A stretch of 64,000 nt of DNA, from positions 1,798,001-1,862,000 of the forward strand of contig JAULSR010000006.1 in NCBI GenBank assembly GCA_030512295.1, in the 5' to 3' direction. Of the stretch, positions 44,989-56,576 are shown piece by piece. The notes under the pieces were generated by a model. That model made no database searches and was not told the DNA's origin. It saw only the letters and a list, made by a program, of their open reading frames with translations. This DNA comes from Bombardia bombarda. Its lineage: Eukaryota; Ascomycota; Sordariomycetes; Sordariales; Lasiosphaeriaceae. How positions within the stretch are numbered: position 1 is the first letter of the stretch; every line of letters begins with the position of its first letter. The position numbers were made by a program, and so were the translations under genes.

Positions 44989-46283
44989 TGCTGTCCGTAC
45001 TTGCGATGTGGGTGGTGGAAGCGTCAATCGTTCGGTCGGTGGTTGGCGGTTCGTAATGTCTGTCTGCTCGGTTTTACGCGTCGTCGCGATCTTTGCGTTG
45101 CACGCTTCGACTGCGGCGCATAAACGGGCGCCCGTAGAAATAAATGTCTTACCGAGCCTCGCACCAATTGGGCTATCAACTAACGCTGAATCGTCGGGGG
45201 CGTTGCAGGTAGTCTGGGCTGCAGACGACTGGTTTTTTGTTGTTCCTCCAAATGCTAGCTTTCTTGAATGTTTGTGATGCCGGAAGCTCCTCCAACTGGG
45301 GGAGCTAGCTCCACTGGTTGCTGCAGGCCTAGGTAACATGGGGGGTGGGGGGGGGGGGTGGCACTGCTTGCCTAATTCCATTGAATCCCGTGTTAGTTCT
45401 TATCACGGATAAGTAAATGGATAACGAAGTCACCTATCCCACCCAGCCTCAACACGTCACTTTGTCATCACCTACTCCGTGCCGAATACTTAAGTTTAGG
45501 ATGAATTTGGTATACCAGGATTAGCCAACCACCACATTAGATTCAAATATCCACATACAGACTTTATGAACAGGATATATACAGGTACAGAAGTTAGTAA
45601 TAAGGTGCATGTCTAGGTAGGTAGGTATTTAATATGCCATCATCTCACTTCAAAGTTCACCTCGCGTACTATCAATCAAGACTTTCTCCTCTTAGTTGTC
45701 TGCCTTCCATTCCTTCTTCCTCTCTGTCCTTTAAACCACTCCACTCCAATCCACTTCTCCCATACATCCTCCTTGAAAAAAAAAAGAGTAGGCTGTGTTT
45801 CAAAGAGTTATCATATTTTGTGTGGTTTCCACAACTCGTCGCCAAAGATAAATATAAAAGAAATGAAAATAGCAGGCATCGAAAAGAACAAACAGCCGCT
45901 TTGACCAGTCAGTTGAACCTAGCAAATCATCAAGAGAAAGCCGCGGAGGAGAGTAGATCGCCCTCTTCTCAGCCATCTTCCATCCTATCCGTCGCTATGG
46001 TTCCATCTGCCGCAATCGGCTCCTTAAAATAGCAGCAATGCGCTGGTTCTATGCTAAATCTATTTCTCCCTTAGATGCATGACTGACATTAGGTATGGGC
46101 TGGCAGTGCTCGGCAGGTCTGTGGTGGTTGAGAACAAAGGAAAGCAGCGTTGGTCATCGCGTGGTCGGGGGGTATCGTATGGTCTGTGGGTATCCGTGGC
46201 AAAACAATAAGAGGTACTTCTAAGAAACAGTGTCCGCGTAATGAGTTGCATGAGAGCTGCCGAAATGGTCTCCCGAGGTCCAC
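44989..46283. promoter_or_regulatory. NUP85 promoter and BOI 3' region
   Basis: No extra exon recognised. It holds a G/C-rich poly-G stretch at about 45340-45358 and a TAGGTAGGTAGGTA element at about 45614-45628. Confidence 0.45.
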
Positions 46284-49200
46284 CTAGGCACTCTGAGGCA
46301 GCGCAGAGTCCTTCTCCGACCCAAACCCGAACCCTCTCGACCGGGCGCTCTCGGCTTGGTGCAGCCCAAGCTTCTCCATGCCCGAGACACTGTCAGCTGC
46401 GCTGTAGACAATACCCAGGCCGTTGGTCCCCCCCTTCTTCTCGCCTCTTTGCTCGCCGCTGCCCCCCTCATCGTTTACTTCGTCGAGGTTCATCAACGCC
46501 GGTGGCCTGTGCCGCATCTGTCGCGCCTTTGCTAGCGATATTGTCTTTTGCTGATACGTTGTCGTAATAGGTTGGTTGTCATCGCGATCGATAGTCGCCT
46601 TCATCAGGGCTGCCATCCACAACCGACCCTGCTTGATGTTCGGTACCGCGAAATAGTGTACTGTGGGTTTTGTGAAATTAACCGCCCGGGAGAGGCCAGC
46701 ACGTGGCGGAACGAGCTTGAAAATAAACATCTGATCTGACTCCTTGACTGGATCGCGTTCCGCTTCTGTGGCGGCAAGCGTGGGAACGTGGCTTCCAGCC
46801 GGTACTGCTGGAGTATTGGACGCCCCTGTCAAGGTGGCATGGAGCCCAGTAAGCCGTTCGTTATCTGCCGGAAGCACGCGGTGGAACGAAATGTCGATAA
46901 GACCCTTCTCCTGGTCATCATCTTCCGAGTAATAGTATGCGAGACGTCTCCCCTTAAGAACGAAAAGCCGGGGTTTCCATGTTGTCATCAGGTTAGCGCT
47001 CCTCTTCTTCATCCATCCACTATAGTCGGCACCCAGTATTGCCTCCCTGGGGGTGATCTTTTGTAGACCACGTGTGTATGCGCTGGTTTCTTGTTTTGTC
47101 TTCTTGCGGCTGTTGCGGCTAGCTACCGTATTCATCGTGCTTGGGCTCTTGGTGGCATCAGGAGAGTCGAGCTCGAAGCTCGGCCCTCCCGAAGGAGTGC
47201 TGGAGCCCGTACGCGAGGGTGAGTAAATTGGCGACTCTTTTAGGGTCGAGTCGGAGGGCGACGATATCTTTGCTCGCTCTGTGCCAGTGACAGCGTCGGA
47301 GGCTGCTCTTAACCCAAACCCACTCCTCAGGACCGCGCCAACGTTGAAGTCGGGATGGTTGACCTGACTCAATCGCTTCATGGCCGATTTCGGAGAGCCT
47401 CGAACCTGATCTGGAGAGTTGCTGTCGAGTTTGGTGACAGTGGGAGGTGCCCCATCCTTAGGCACAGATGCCGTACGGGTCGAGTCTGTGGTATTAGTAG
47501 AAGCTGTGCGCCTGGTCTTGCCGTAGTATTTCTGGGCCGCCGCCGAAGAGCCCAGCGCCGATTCTCGCGAAGAGTCTACGCTGCCAAACCTCGAGTGCCT
47601 GGAGAGAGCGGTTGCACTTCGCACTCGCTGCTCTTCTGCATAACTGGGCTTGGGCGAATCGCGGCCAGGTTGGACACTATCACGCTTGCGCAAGACGTTG
47701 CGTTTCCGATTGTCGACATCTGTGCCCGAGAAATAGCCACGATCAAGGTCGACAGCTGAATCCTGGAGCTCTGGAGCCTGTCCAGGCATGGCGTCCTGAA
47801 AGCCGGCTGACGATTGAGGGCGCGCGACGTATGCGGCGGCACTGCCTAGAGTCCAATTTCGATCGAATGACGGCTGTTTCTTATGTGACGTTTCTGACTG
47901 GGTAAAGGCCGCGCTTGTATTCAGCTTGGGGGTAACGGCCGAGGTGGCTAGCGAGGTTCCTGTGAGACGAAAGTCTGTTGTAGAGGAATGACGGCGAGAG
48001 TGGTGCAAATCTCGGATCGAGGCTGCTGAAGGCCGCTTCTCGTGAAAGTTACGGCTCGGGCTGTCAACGAGGGGCGACACAGGCGAGACTGGCTCCACTG
48101 GCTCGTGTTTTTGGGTTTGCGATAAACGTTTGGTCTGAACCGAAAGTGACCGGTGGTCAAGAGGGGTGAATCTCGGACCCAAACTCGACATTGTGTTATT
48201 TCTGCTCCGGGCCTTTCCTGTCGCATCAGACCCAGCGTCGCTCCCATGCGATCCAGTTGTCCTTCGTGGGCCTGTCGGTTGCCCGTTGACGTCGTCCTGG
48301 AGTGTCTTGATCTTTTGCCATGTTTTTAGCCTCCGTCCTACAGAACCCAAATCAAATTCTTTTATGAACAAGGAAGTTTGGTCCATCCCGAGAAGCACAT
48401 CGCCTGTAACCTCTTGGTCTCTGAAAACCTCACAATGGTGCTTCTCGACGCCAATAGTGAACAGATACTCAGCGACCTGGTCCGCATTCCAAGATTCGAC
48501 CTCGAGTCTAGAAAAGTCGTTGGCCTCTTCTTCTTCGTCTGTCTCTTCGCCTTGGATGTACGACGCGCGGTGGTCTACGTGTGAGCTATACTCGCTCCCG
48601 GAGTCGTTGCCATTTCGATGGGCACCGTTGCTCTGTGTCGAACTCAGGTCTGTAATGTGTTCGTTGATGACGTTTAAAGTCTCGTGAAGGACGTGGCTAT
48701 CCGTGCTCGAGTTTATGCGCCCGGTGTTTCCGATCGCAGCTCCAGAACCTGCCGGCAAGCTCTTGCTCGAATGGGGCGATGTCGGGCCGCTGGTGACGGC
48801 TGACGATTTGAACGAGTTCAAAGGCTGGGTGGCGGGTGTGGGCTCGGTCACGGGTGTTTTGGTGCCTGTTTTGTCATCCGCGGTGGAATTCGGTGGAGGT
48901 GTCGCGTGCTCATTGGCGACCTCGGGCAAAGGTGCCAAGATCTGTTTCGGCGAGGATAACAGTGACGTGGTCGATGTCGGGCCCGTTCTGGGTGCAGGCC
49001 GTGTGTAAACTATGGGACGATGGTCAGCGCCTCGAGCATTTCAGTCCCTCCAAACGTGAACGTACCTTCTGGGAAGAGGCCACTATTGCCATTGACTAAA
49101 TGCTTGCCCAGATACCAGCCATCTCCAAATTCATCGTCTCGTTCAATTAATTCAACACGGTCGTGTTTGGCCAAGCTCAACTCATCAGAACTGCGAGCCT

Positions 49201-49367
49201 CGAAGTCATCTGGACATGGCCACGTCAGTCATTTTGCTTCGCTGGACGTGCACCACGGTTTGACGACGGTGCCATCGGATCAAACGACATGGAGGAATGC
49301 AGGGCAACTTACGAATGACGACTAGGATCTCACCCACTTCGGGCTTCGCTGAAGCTGGTGCAGCCAT
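46284..49367 (-). CDS. BOI2: Boi1/Boi2-like polarity protein (SH3-SAM-PH)
   Basis: Exons 49367-49313, 49209-49066 and 49009-46284, giving 974 aa. The SH3 domain spans about residues 12-75, split by both introns (EILVVIHDFEARSSDELSL, then DGWYLGKHL and GLFPEVYT). The SAM domain lies at about 236-300 (VESWNADQVAEYLFTIGV), and the PH domain at about 729-865 (YSGWMKKRSANLMTTWKPRL), with an insertion between strands. Long Ser/Thr/Pro-rich disordered linkers separate them. The order SH3-SAM-PH is that of yeast Boi1/Boi2. These bind phosphoinositides and Cdc42 at growth sites and connect to the exocyst; here the role would be in hyphal-tip growth. The first exon (55 nt) encodes MAAPASAKPEVGE before the first SH3 strand. 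A 15-bp tandem duplication and a (GA)n tract sit in its 5' leader. Confidence 0.92.
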
Positions 49368-49371
49368 CTTG

Positions 49372-49401
49372 GGCTCCTGTATTCACGGCTCCTGTATTCA
49401 C
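49372..49401. repeat. 15-bp tandem duplication upstream of BOI start
   Basis: The unit ggctcctgtattcac is repeated directly, beginning 5 bases upstream of the BOI start codon, thus in the leader of the mRNA. Confidence 0.85.
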
Positions 49402-49508
49402 GGCTCAATCGCTGCGCGTTGCGCGTGCGTTGGAACGGGCCGAAGCAGAGAGTGGTGTCAAGTGTGACGGCAACCCATCCAGTTTCAGGTTCTGGCCTCA
49501 ATTCTTTC

Positions 49509-49512
<4 letters not shown>

Positions 49513-49550
<38 letters not shown>
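49513..49550. repeat. CT/GA microsatellite
   Basis: About 18 CT units on the + strand (GA on the BOI coding strand), roughly 150-185 bases upstream of the BOI start codon. Confidence 0.9.
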
Positions 49551-49551
<1 letters not shown>

Positions 49552-52028
49552 GTCCCTTCTTTCAATAGCGAGGGTGAGGCGATGCGCTGCGGAGGGATCG
49601 CCGAAAAGATGGAAGGAGGACACGGACGGTCGGAGAAAGCGCTGGGGAGCCGCAGTCGGGTAAAAAAAATCCAGGCATTCACCCCGAATCAAGGTCGCTT
49701 TGAGGGGGAGGGGGCCGTCGGGGGGGATCTTGGTCAGGACAATAGGTCGGTAGGGTACCCCAGAGGTGCGGATTGGCTATTAAAGGCACCGAGTATTATG
49801 CGTCTTAGTGGCGGAGGACGTGTTCCTTGTCTACCATGATCTGGGTGGGCCCGTATAAACACGCTCAAGATCTATTTCCAGGGACGTCGTTAGGCTGGGG
49901 TTTGATGTGGCAAGTAGTGTAGGTACCTATCCATGCATGGTGTATTTTGAGGGTGCTCAGGGTGGTGCGCAGGCTGATGAAGCGTTTGGCGGGCGTGAGT
50001 GCCTGTGCCGGTCGCTGATTGGGGAAGCAATGAAGCAAGCACGGCGGCGCGTGGAATCTCGTTATTGGGCCGCACTATATAGACTTGCCCGGGGGGGGGT
50101 GGACGAGGGGACGCGGCGCATACGCAGGGCAGCTAAAGGTGGCTCAGTGGTGAGGTAGCTGGACACGCTGTACAGATGGTAGTGTAGGTAGCAGGCGGCG
50201 GCAGGAGATGCTGCCAATGGATGGACAGAAGCGAAGGACTCCCAGTCGGGATGATGGCTCTAAAACAGCAGCGTCGGAGGCTGGGAAACTGCGACAATGG
50301 GAGGCTGTCGAAAGTCGAAAACCAAAGTCAAAAAAAAAGTCAAATGTCGACACGACAAGCGAGTGTTGATCTTCCGAACAGCTTTGACATGGAATAAAAT
50401 TGGATCCAACAACGGCTCAGAGAAGATGGATACTACTGCCAGTACCAGTGAGGGAAAGTGCATCAGGACTTCGCTTCATTCAGCATTGTCCAAGACGCGG
50501 CACAGGCGCAATTACACTCCAATCCCGGAAAGTTTGTTAGTTTGGTACCTAAAGTCCGCTTTAGGTAAAGTCAGACACCCTTATATACAAAAGCCCCCCT
50601 GTTGGTTGGCTGACTTCCCTGAAAATGGCGTTTTTAGGTCCAAATGCCCTGTAAATTGGTTGAGCTCTCCTGGTGCAAAATAATATTTTGTATGCGATAA
50701 CCCTTGTAAAAAGTGGGTCTAAGAACCAAACTAACAAAACAAACCAGGGCTGGAGTGTACAACCTGCGTCCATTAATAAAAGTCAATGCGGCTAGCGTGG
50801 CCCATTGGGGAGCAAGTTAGCAAGGACAAGACGCCATCCATGGATGATGGAGCACAGCATAGGTACCTCTAGGTACGGAAGCCGCCATGTCGAGAACCAT
50901 TTGTCTGGGCAAAGAACCCTGTCAGTAAAATTAGCCATTGCCCTCCCGAATATATATCGTCGTTCTACGAGTCGAAGCCATCACGGCCCATATTCTTTTC
51001 TGCATGACGATTCTACTTCTAGGTAATCAGTACGGGGGGTGGGTTCGGGGGTGTCCAGTGTGGCAGGCCCAGGCCACAGGACGCCACCAACGCCGCCGTG
51101 CCACCTCAGTCTCTTTCTTACGTCTTTCCCTCCAGCTCCAAAACCTCCAAGCGCGGCTAGACTGGTGCAGCTGTCAGCGCCAATGACATGAACTGCATAG
51201 GTTCGGCGTGTGCGGCGGCAGAGAGCAGTCAGTCCACGACTAGTTTTAGTTAGGTAAGACGGTCCATGTCTCTTCGGTTCATGCCATCATCCGCATCATC
51301 CGCCCCCCCACGGTTAGCAGCAGCGGCCTGCTGGGATCTGGTGGTGTGGCGATCCTTGGCTGGACCCTCCTCCCTCCTGGGCTGAGAAGCGGCCGGAAGA
51401 GAGGGCCTTGATGGCCTGCAAATGAAGTTTCTTGACAGTTGGAACAACTGGTTTGAAGTCAGATACCTTATCCAGACGTCCTTTCCTGACCCAGCATAAA
51501 TCCGGGTTCTCGTGGTTAATAAGGCAAGCCGGTCCCGCCTTCCTTGGTACCTTCCTTACTTCTTACCTGTTGTTCACATGCAATGGAATGGGCATGAATT
51601 ATGGCCCGTGGCCGTGGCGGCCGCCCTTTATCCCCCGCACAATGGGCCCTCTATCAGATCATTCCTTGGCGCGAAATGGGGGTTCATTAGTGTCCTGGAC
51701 ACCTGGACCTGGTGCCGTTGGCTCCACGTTCTTCGTGCAAGCCTCGGTAACTCCTCCGCGCCAGTGGTATTACCTAAGATCCCTAGGTCTGGTAGTTACT
51801 AACTTGTAAGACCAGCTAACGACACCGATGCGCCTTTCGCCGCGGTCATCTGGTTGTTTTGAACATGAAGTATTCAACGTTGCACGGTGCTGTTCTTTTT
51901 TGTCATCCTCATAAACGTTGAGCTCATCCTCGAACGTTGCTCAGCTCATTTTCCACTTCTTGTGGCACATCCGTACACCCCAACGAAACCTTTTTCTAGA
52001 CCAGACCAAACGAAACGGGGAAGCAAAC
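49551..52028. promoter_or_regulatory. Divergent promoter region, BOI / dienoyl-CoA isomerase
   Basis: About 2.5 kb between divergent start codons. I see no exon. It holds a short G9 run (about 50090), AT-rich stretches at about 50640-50780, and a GGTACCTCTAGGTAC element at about 50864-50878. Confidence 0.45.
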
Positions 52029-53028
52029 ATGGCACAACAACAACAAGAACTGCTGCAAGGGTACACAAAGTACCAGTACTTTGTGGTGACGTCGCCCGCG
52101 CCGGCTGTGGCGCACGTCGAGATCAACCGGCCGGCCAAGCTGAATGCCTTCCTCGAGGCCATGTGGCTCGAGATGCGCGACATCTTCCGCCAGCTCTCGA
52201 CCGACCAGGACGTGCGCGTCGTCGTGTTGTCGGGCGCCGGCAACCGCGCCTTCACCGCCGGCCTCGACGTGCAGGCCGCGAGCCAGAACGGCCCGCTGAA
52301 TGGGACCGAGGGTGCTGACACGGCCCGCAAGGCTGCCCACCTGCGCCGCCACATTGACGAGTTCCAGGAGTGCATATCAGCCGTCGAGAAGTGCGAGAAG
52401 CGTATGTAGACGTCTGACCACCATCAGCGAAGGAAAAGCTTAACTGACGGGACAAAATATACACAACAGCCGTCATCTGCGTCCTGCACGGCATCTCCAT
52501 CGGACTGGCGCTCGACATCTCGTGCTGCTCCGACATCAGGATATGTGCTCGGGACACGCGCTTTGCCGTCAAGGAGGTGGACATCGGCATGGCTGCCGAC
52601 ATTGGAACTCTGAGCCGGCTGCCCAAGGTCGTGTCGAGCATCTCGTGGGTCAAGGATGTCTGCCTGTCGGCAAGGGATTTCAGCGCGGCCGAGGCGCTCT
52701 CGGTCGGCTTCGTCAGCCAGGTTCATGATACCAAGGCAGCTGCGCTGGACGCGGCCTTCAAGATGGCCGGCCTGCTCGCCTCAAAGAGCCCCGTTGCTGT
52801 CCAGGGCACCAAGGAGCTCTTGAACCATGCGCGCGATCACACGGTCGATCAGAGTACGTAGTCGCCTCAATCTCGAAACTTGAACGGGCTGTCAACTAAC
52901 CGATTTATCTCATTCCAGGCCTGCGATACACCGCCATTTGGAACTCGTCCGCTCTCCAGTCCAACGACCTGCAGACAGCCCTGCTGTCTGGGATAAAGAA
53001 GACAAAGCCCAGGTTTGAGAAGCTCTAA
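52029..53028 (+). CDS. ECH1: Delta3,5-delta2,4-dienoyl-CoA isomerase-like enoyl-CoA hydratase family protein
   Basis: Exons 52029-52401, 52470-52853 and 52919-53028, giving 288 aa. It is a crotonase-fold enzyme of the dienoyl-CoA isomerase group, which handles odd double bonds in fatty-acid beta-oxidation. Motifs are HVEINRPAKLNAFLEAMW, the oxyanion loop NRAFTAGLDVQAA, then VICVLHGISIGLALDISCCS, and RFAVKEVDIGMAADIGTLSR, whose Glu and Asp match the isomerase acids. The C-terminus PRFEKL resembles but does not match the canonical PTS1 (S/A/C-K/R/H-L/M), so peroxisomal import by this route is uncertain. No mitochondrial presequence is visible if the start is MAQQQQELLQG. The frame is open further upstream to 51918, but the chosen ATG follows a normal leader. 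Convergent with TFB5. Confidence 0.9.
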
Positions 53029-53469
53029 ATGACATTGCCATTAGAAAACAATGCATGTATATAGTGTACGTTTAGAATGGACGACTGCCCGTTGCTTTTT
53101 GGATAGCAACGAGTTCCGCACTTCAGGTAGATCGAGCCCCAATCACAACCGTTCTTTGCTATGACCAATAATTTGCTCTCCGTGGGGACTGGACTAGGTT
53201 GTATTTCGCTGTCTTCTATGAGGTGTATTCCATGCAGTCCTCATGCGGATCATACTGCTCCTAAGTTGCTATTCTCGCACTTCAAGTAGATCGAACATCA
53301 ATCACCGCCATCCTTATCATTTGCCCTCCTTGGGGACCACATCTGTTTTGCTGACTTCTGTCTCGCTGACTTGTGTCTCGCCGCTCCCAAGTTTAGCAGC
53401 GATGCACTTGGGACAGATCTCATAGTGCATCATCCCGCTATTACACATATCATGACACTCCGGGCGCTC
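53029..53469. repeat. Convergent 3' spacer with a diverged tandem duplication
   Basis: Two related blocks occur, one from 53117 (cgcacttcaggtagatcgag...caatcac...) and one from 53276 (cgcacttcaagtagatcgaa...caatcac...). Both continue through ...ttgc.ctcc.tggggac. They are about 159 bases apart and clearly homologous but mutated. No coding function recognised. Confidence 0.65.
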
Positions 53470-53891
53470 CTATTCGCTATCGGCTAGTGGCTCCTCGGGC
53501 CTGTACGTTTCCTTGAGATGCTGTGATTTGTTTTATCACAAATTAGTATCTACAAGCGGCATGATAGCATGGCAAAACGGGCTTCTCACCTCTTCCAACT
53601 TTGCTTTGAGCAGGGGCATCATGTTTTCCTTGACAAACAGATGCGTTTCGTCGCAGTCCTCGATGATGAAGTCGTGATTCACGCTATCGAGGTGGATAAT
53701 GATTGACTTGATGGCGGGCTCGCACTCGATCATCACGCCTAAATGGAGTAAGGTTCGTTAGTCGGTTCGCTCTCGTCTCTTGTTGCATATACGGCAAAGA
53801 AGGTGAAGAGGAACGAGCGAGCGGTCACAGCCAAATTGAAGGTGGCGTGAGAAAGAGGACGGGAACACTCGCCCCGAATCGCTCTCGGCAT
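53470..53891 (-). CDS. TFB5: TFIIH subunit Tfb5 (TTDA/p8 homologue)
   Basis: Exons 53891-53873, 53738-53590 and 53520-53470, giving 72 aa, the normal size. The protein reads MPRAIRGVMIECEPAIKSII, then HDFIIEDCDETHLFVKEN, then LLKAKLEEHLKETY and an acidic end. This is the small Tfb5/TTDA fold that dimerises with Tfb2 and stimulates XPB in nucleotide-excision repair and transcription. Intron 1 (134 nt) needs a GC donor: CGG G|GCGAGT with AG at 53739. It is the only solution that gives the conserved RGV-x-IEC junction and keeps frame. Intron 2 (69 nt) is GT-AG. It is convergent with the isomerase gene across 441 nt. Confidence 0.93.
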
Positions 53892-55550
53892 CTTGAGAGA
53901 AGTCGGCTGTCGTGTATCTTGTTGTGCTTTTTACTAGTAGCACCGGCGAGGTCAGAGGGGGCAGGTATGCAGTATTCCGGATCTGTGCAGGATTTGAGCG
54001 ATGCTGTTTGGGGAGTGGATAGATGGATGAACTGGGATCTGTGATTATTGCTAGACTGTTATGTTGGTATTTCTGCGAGAGAGAGTTTCCAAAGTTTGTT
54101 GGCCAAATCTCGGAAGCCTTGGAAAGACATGTCCTGCCCGCTACGGCGACTTCACTGCGCTAAAATGGGTGCGCTGCGCTTCAATTCCCATTTGGACACG
54201 GAGCTTTCAGGCTTTCAGCTGAATATCTTGGTTGGAACGTACCTCGAGGCAGTCGGGTGGGTTCTTCATGAACATGAAATCGTATCACGGATCTCAGGTG
54301 GTTGTTTTAGGTGTAGTTAGCGGCCCACTAATGATAAGATCTTGCAGCCGGGCTCGGGGTTGAATGACGTTGCGTGGAAATAACCGCTGGAGCCTGGAAC
54401 TACGGTACACTACTAAGTAAGGTACCTAGGTAGGTCCATTAGCTTCGGCGGAGAGGTTGCTCACGTTGAAAGTTTAAAAGGCGACTTCGCGGCTTCCAAC
54501 GCACAAAGGCAATTCAACGGGCTACCTTACCACTACAACTAGAATGGAGAATGAAAAGGGAAACAACAGGGCAACGGTTTGCCAATCATGGCACAGTATT
54601 GAAGTGTAGGATTACATAAAAATAAATGTTAATAATTCGGGTAATTCAACCCTCAAGACCTGGGGATGTAGACTAGGGATTCGCCGGATCGGGGGTTCTT
54701 GGCAAATCGCTCCACGTTTCCCCCCCCCCCCTCCACTGATCACTTTCCCCTGCAGCAGACGGCACTAACAACATACACTAGGCAACGCAAAATCGCAAAC
54801 AGGCATGCATGGATGCCGCCCTTCCCCCCTTGCGCCCAGGCACCGACACATTGGCCGCGCACACACCCGAATTAGGTTGAAGACGGTGAAGCTTCTTTTT
54901 GGCTGGCGGTGCAGGTACAGGTACACAGGACAGGTACACAGGACAGGTACACAGAACAGGTACACAGGACAGGTACACAGGGGTTGGTAGGAGGGAAGGG
55001 AGGGGCTGAAGCGACTATCGTAGGTCGTCGGAACTTGGAATTTCCCCCCTTCGTTCCATTGGAAATGATCCCAGACCTAAGACCTAGGGCAGGTCATAGT
55101 TAACTCTCTCGTCTTGCCTTGCCGTTCCTTTTCTTCTCCCTCTTCCTGTTGTGTTTCCGTATCATCATATCAGCCATGACATAGAAACTAGCGGGAGCAG
55201 TTTCCAGCTACCCAGTCTAGGTCTAGGTGTTATTCACGCCCTCACACCACACATACTTACAAAAAGCCGTTGCTGCTGCTGCTGTGCCTCAACCGCCGCT
55301 GCACGACGGATTGTCAGCCATGGTAATGAGGTGATGAAGAGGCGGAGGAAGAAGTCAGAAAACAGAACACGGTCGTTTTTATTTCGTTATTTTCTCACAA
55401 ACACCGCTTGGCCGGAAGGCGCGGACATTGAATGAAGGAGTCGACGGCGACGGCGACGACGACGACAAATAATAATATTACGCATCCCAGCCATCCACCG
55501 CCCTCGATCCCGACCCCGACCTTGACCTCTTCTACTACAGACTAACAACG
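53892..55550. other. Intergenic region with a 13-bp minisatellite
   Basis: About 1.7 kb between divergent TFB5 and the PY-protein gene. No supportable exon. It contains GGTACCTAGGTAGGT at 54421-54435, a C10-11 run near 54721 and the minisatellite at 54917-54981. Confidence 0.5.
54917..54981. repeat. 13-bp minisatellite, five units
   Basis: Unit acaggtacacagg is repeated five times head to tail without spacers; the third unit has one G-to-A change (acaggtacacaga). There are no unique spacers, so it is not a CRISPR array. On the minus strand it is open and would read Cys-Pro-Val-Tyr-Leu-like repeats, but no gene model supports translation. Confidence 0.92.
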
Positions 55551-56576
55551 ATGGCGACGGCCTTCGGCTCCTCGGCAACTCCGCCCCTCTTCTCCTCAGA
55601 CCACCCCTGGGTCTGGGTCCTCATCCCCGTCGGCATTGTCGTCGCCCTCGGCGGCGTCGCAGTCTGCCTACACTCGCGCCGGCGCCGCCCACAGCGCTCA
55701 CGGCATGCCAACCGGGCCACCACAGCAGCGATACCCGGTTCCGGTGTAACAGACGAAGGAGGAGGAGGTCGGGGAATTCTAAGCAGCCGGCTTGACCCCT
55801 CGCGCACACGCGCCCTCGAACGCGATCTCGAGGAAGCTTGGGTTCGCGGCGCCACCACCACCACCACAGGTTCAAGAGGGAACACGGCCGCTTACCTCTA
55901 CCATGCCCGTTCCCAACAAGCAAATATGGCCATGGCAGGAAGCTCTGCTGCTGGGAGTCAAGGGCGGTGGGCGCGTCCCGCAAATAGATGGCAGTGGGCG
56001 GGCGTATCGCGACCCGAGGAGGGACTGAATGAGCTCGGCGAGGCGCCCCCGCCGTACGAGAAGGCCGGCGATAATGGCGCGCCCAGAACCACTACCGAAC
56101 CCGGCCTCAGTTGTGGTGGCGATGGAAACGTGAGTGGGAGCTGTAATGACGAGTCCCACCACCACCACGATGCCGATGCCGTCGAGCTCCGGAATCTCGC
56201 GCCGCCCCAGCTGCCGCTGATGTCGCACACGCCCACGACGACACTGACAGCAACTACCACGACTGCCGCCTCGTCCAACACTCCCACCGCCGCCACGTCC
56301 ACCACCTCACTCACGACTGCCACCTCTGTCAGTAGCAGCGGTGGTGGTAGTCCTGTGGCTGCCGGGCATGGGGATGGGTTCGGAGACGGGGTCGAGAACG
56401 GAGACGTGACGTCTTCCCCACCTAGCTACCACACCCCGCCAGCGGGAGCGGTAGAGATAGAGGATCAGGAAGCTTCAGCTGTGGCTGCTGCCCCTGATTC
56501 CACTGCTGCTGCCGAGATCACGCAGCCGGCACGCGCAATGCTCCCATCGGGACGGGAGGGGCAATTGGGGCAATAA
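55551..56576 (+). CDS. Single-pass membrane protein with two PY motifs
   Basis: One exon, 341 aa, beginning MATAFGSSAT after a leader with CTACTACAG. One transmembrane helix lies at about residues 20-42 (WVWVLIPVGIVVALGGVAV), followed by a basic stop-transfer RRRRPQR. The remainder is a long low-complexity cytosolic region, rich in Thr/Ser/Ala/Gly, with a His4 run. It contains two PPxY motifs, APPPYEKAG near residue 167 and SSPPSYHTPP near residue 289. PPxY is the WW-domain ligand of Rsp5/Nedd4 ubiquitin ligases, so an adaptor role in membrane-protein ubiquitination is a fair inference. No enzymatic domain. A small family of this design exists in Pezizomycotina. Convergent with the Nup2-like gene. 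Confidence 0.8.
   Translation: MATAFGSSATPPLFSSDHPWVWVLIPVGIVVALGGVAVCLHSRRRRPQRSRHANRATTAAIPGSGVTDEGGGGRGILSSRLDPSRTRALERDLEEAWVRGATTTTTGSRGNTAAYLYHARSQQANMAMAGSSAAGSQGRWARPANRWQWAGVSRPEEGLNELGEAPPPYEKAGDNGAPRTTTEPGLSCGGDGNVSGSCNDESHHHHDADAVELRNLAPPQLPLMSHTPTTTLTATTTTAASSNTPTAATSTTSLTTATSVSSSGGGSPVAAGHGDGFGDGVENGDVTSSPPSYHTPPAGAVEIEDQEASAVAAAPDSTAAAEITQPARAMLPSGREGQLGQ

Noticed and set aside
44989..45381. Upstream extension of the Nup85 frame (131 codons)
   Set aside because: The added part is unconserved-looking, Pro/Arg-rich and includes a poly-Pro stretch from a G run. MSNVFNVPSS is a more plausible start.
54917..54981. Possible CRISPR array
   Set aside because: The 13-bp units abut without spacers, and the genome is eukaryotic. 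It is a minisatellite.
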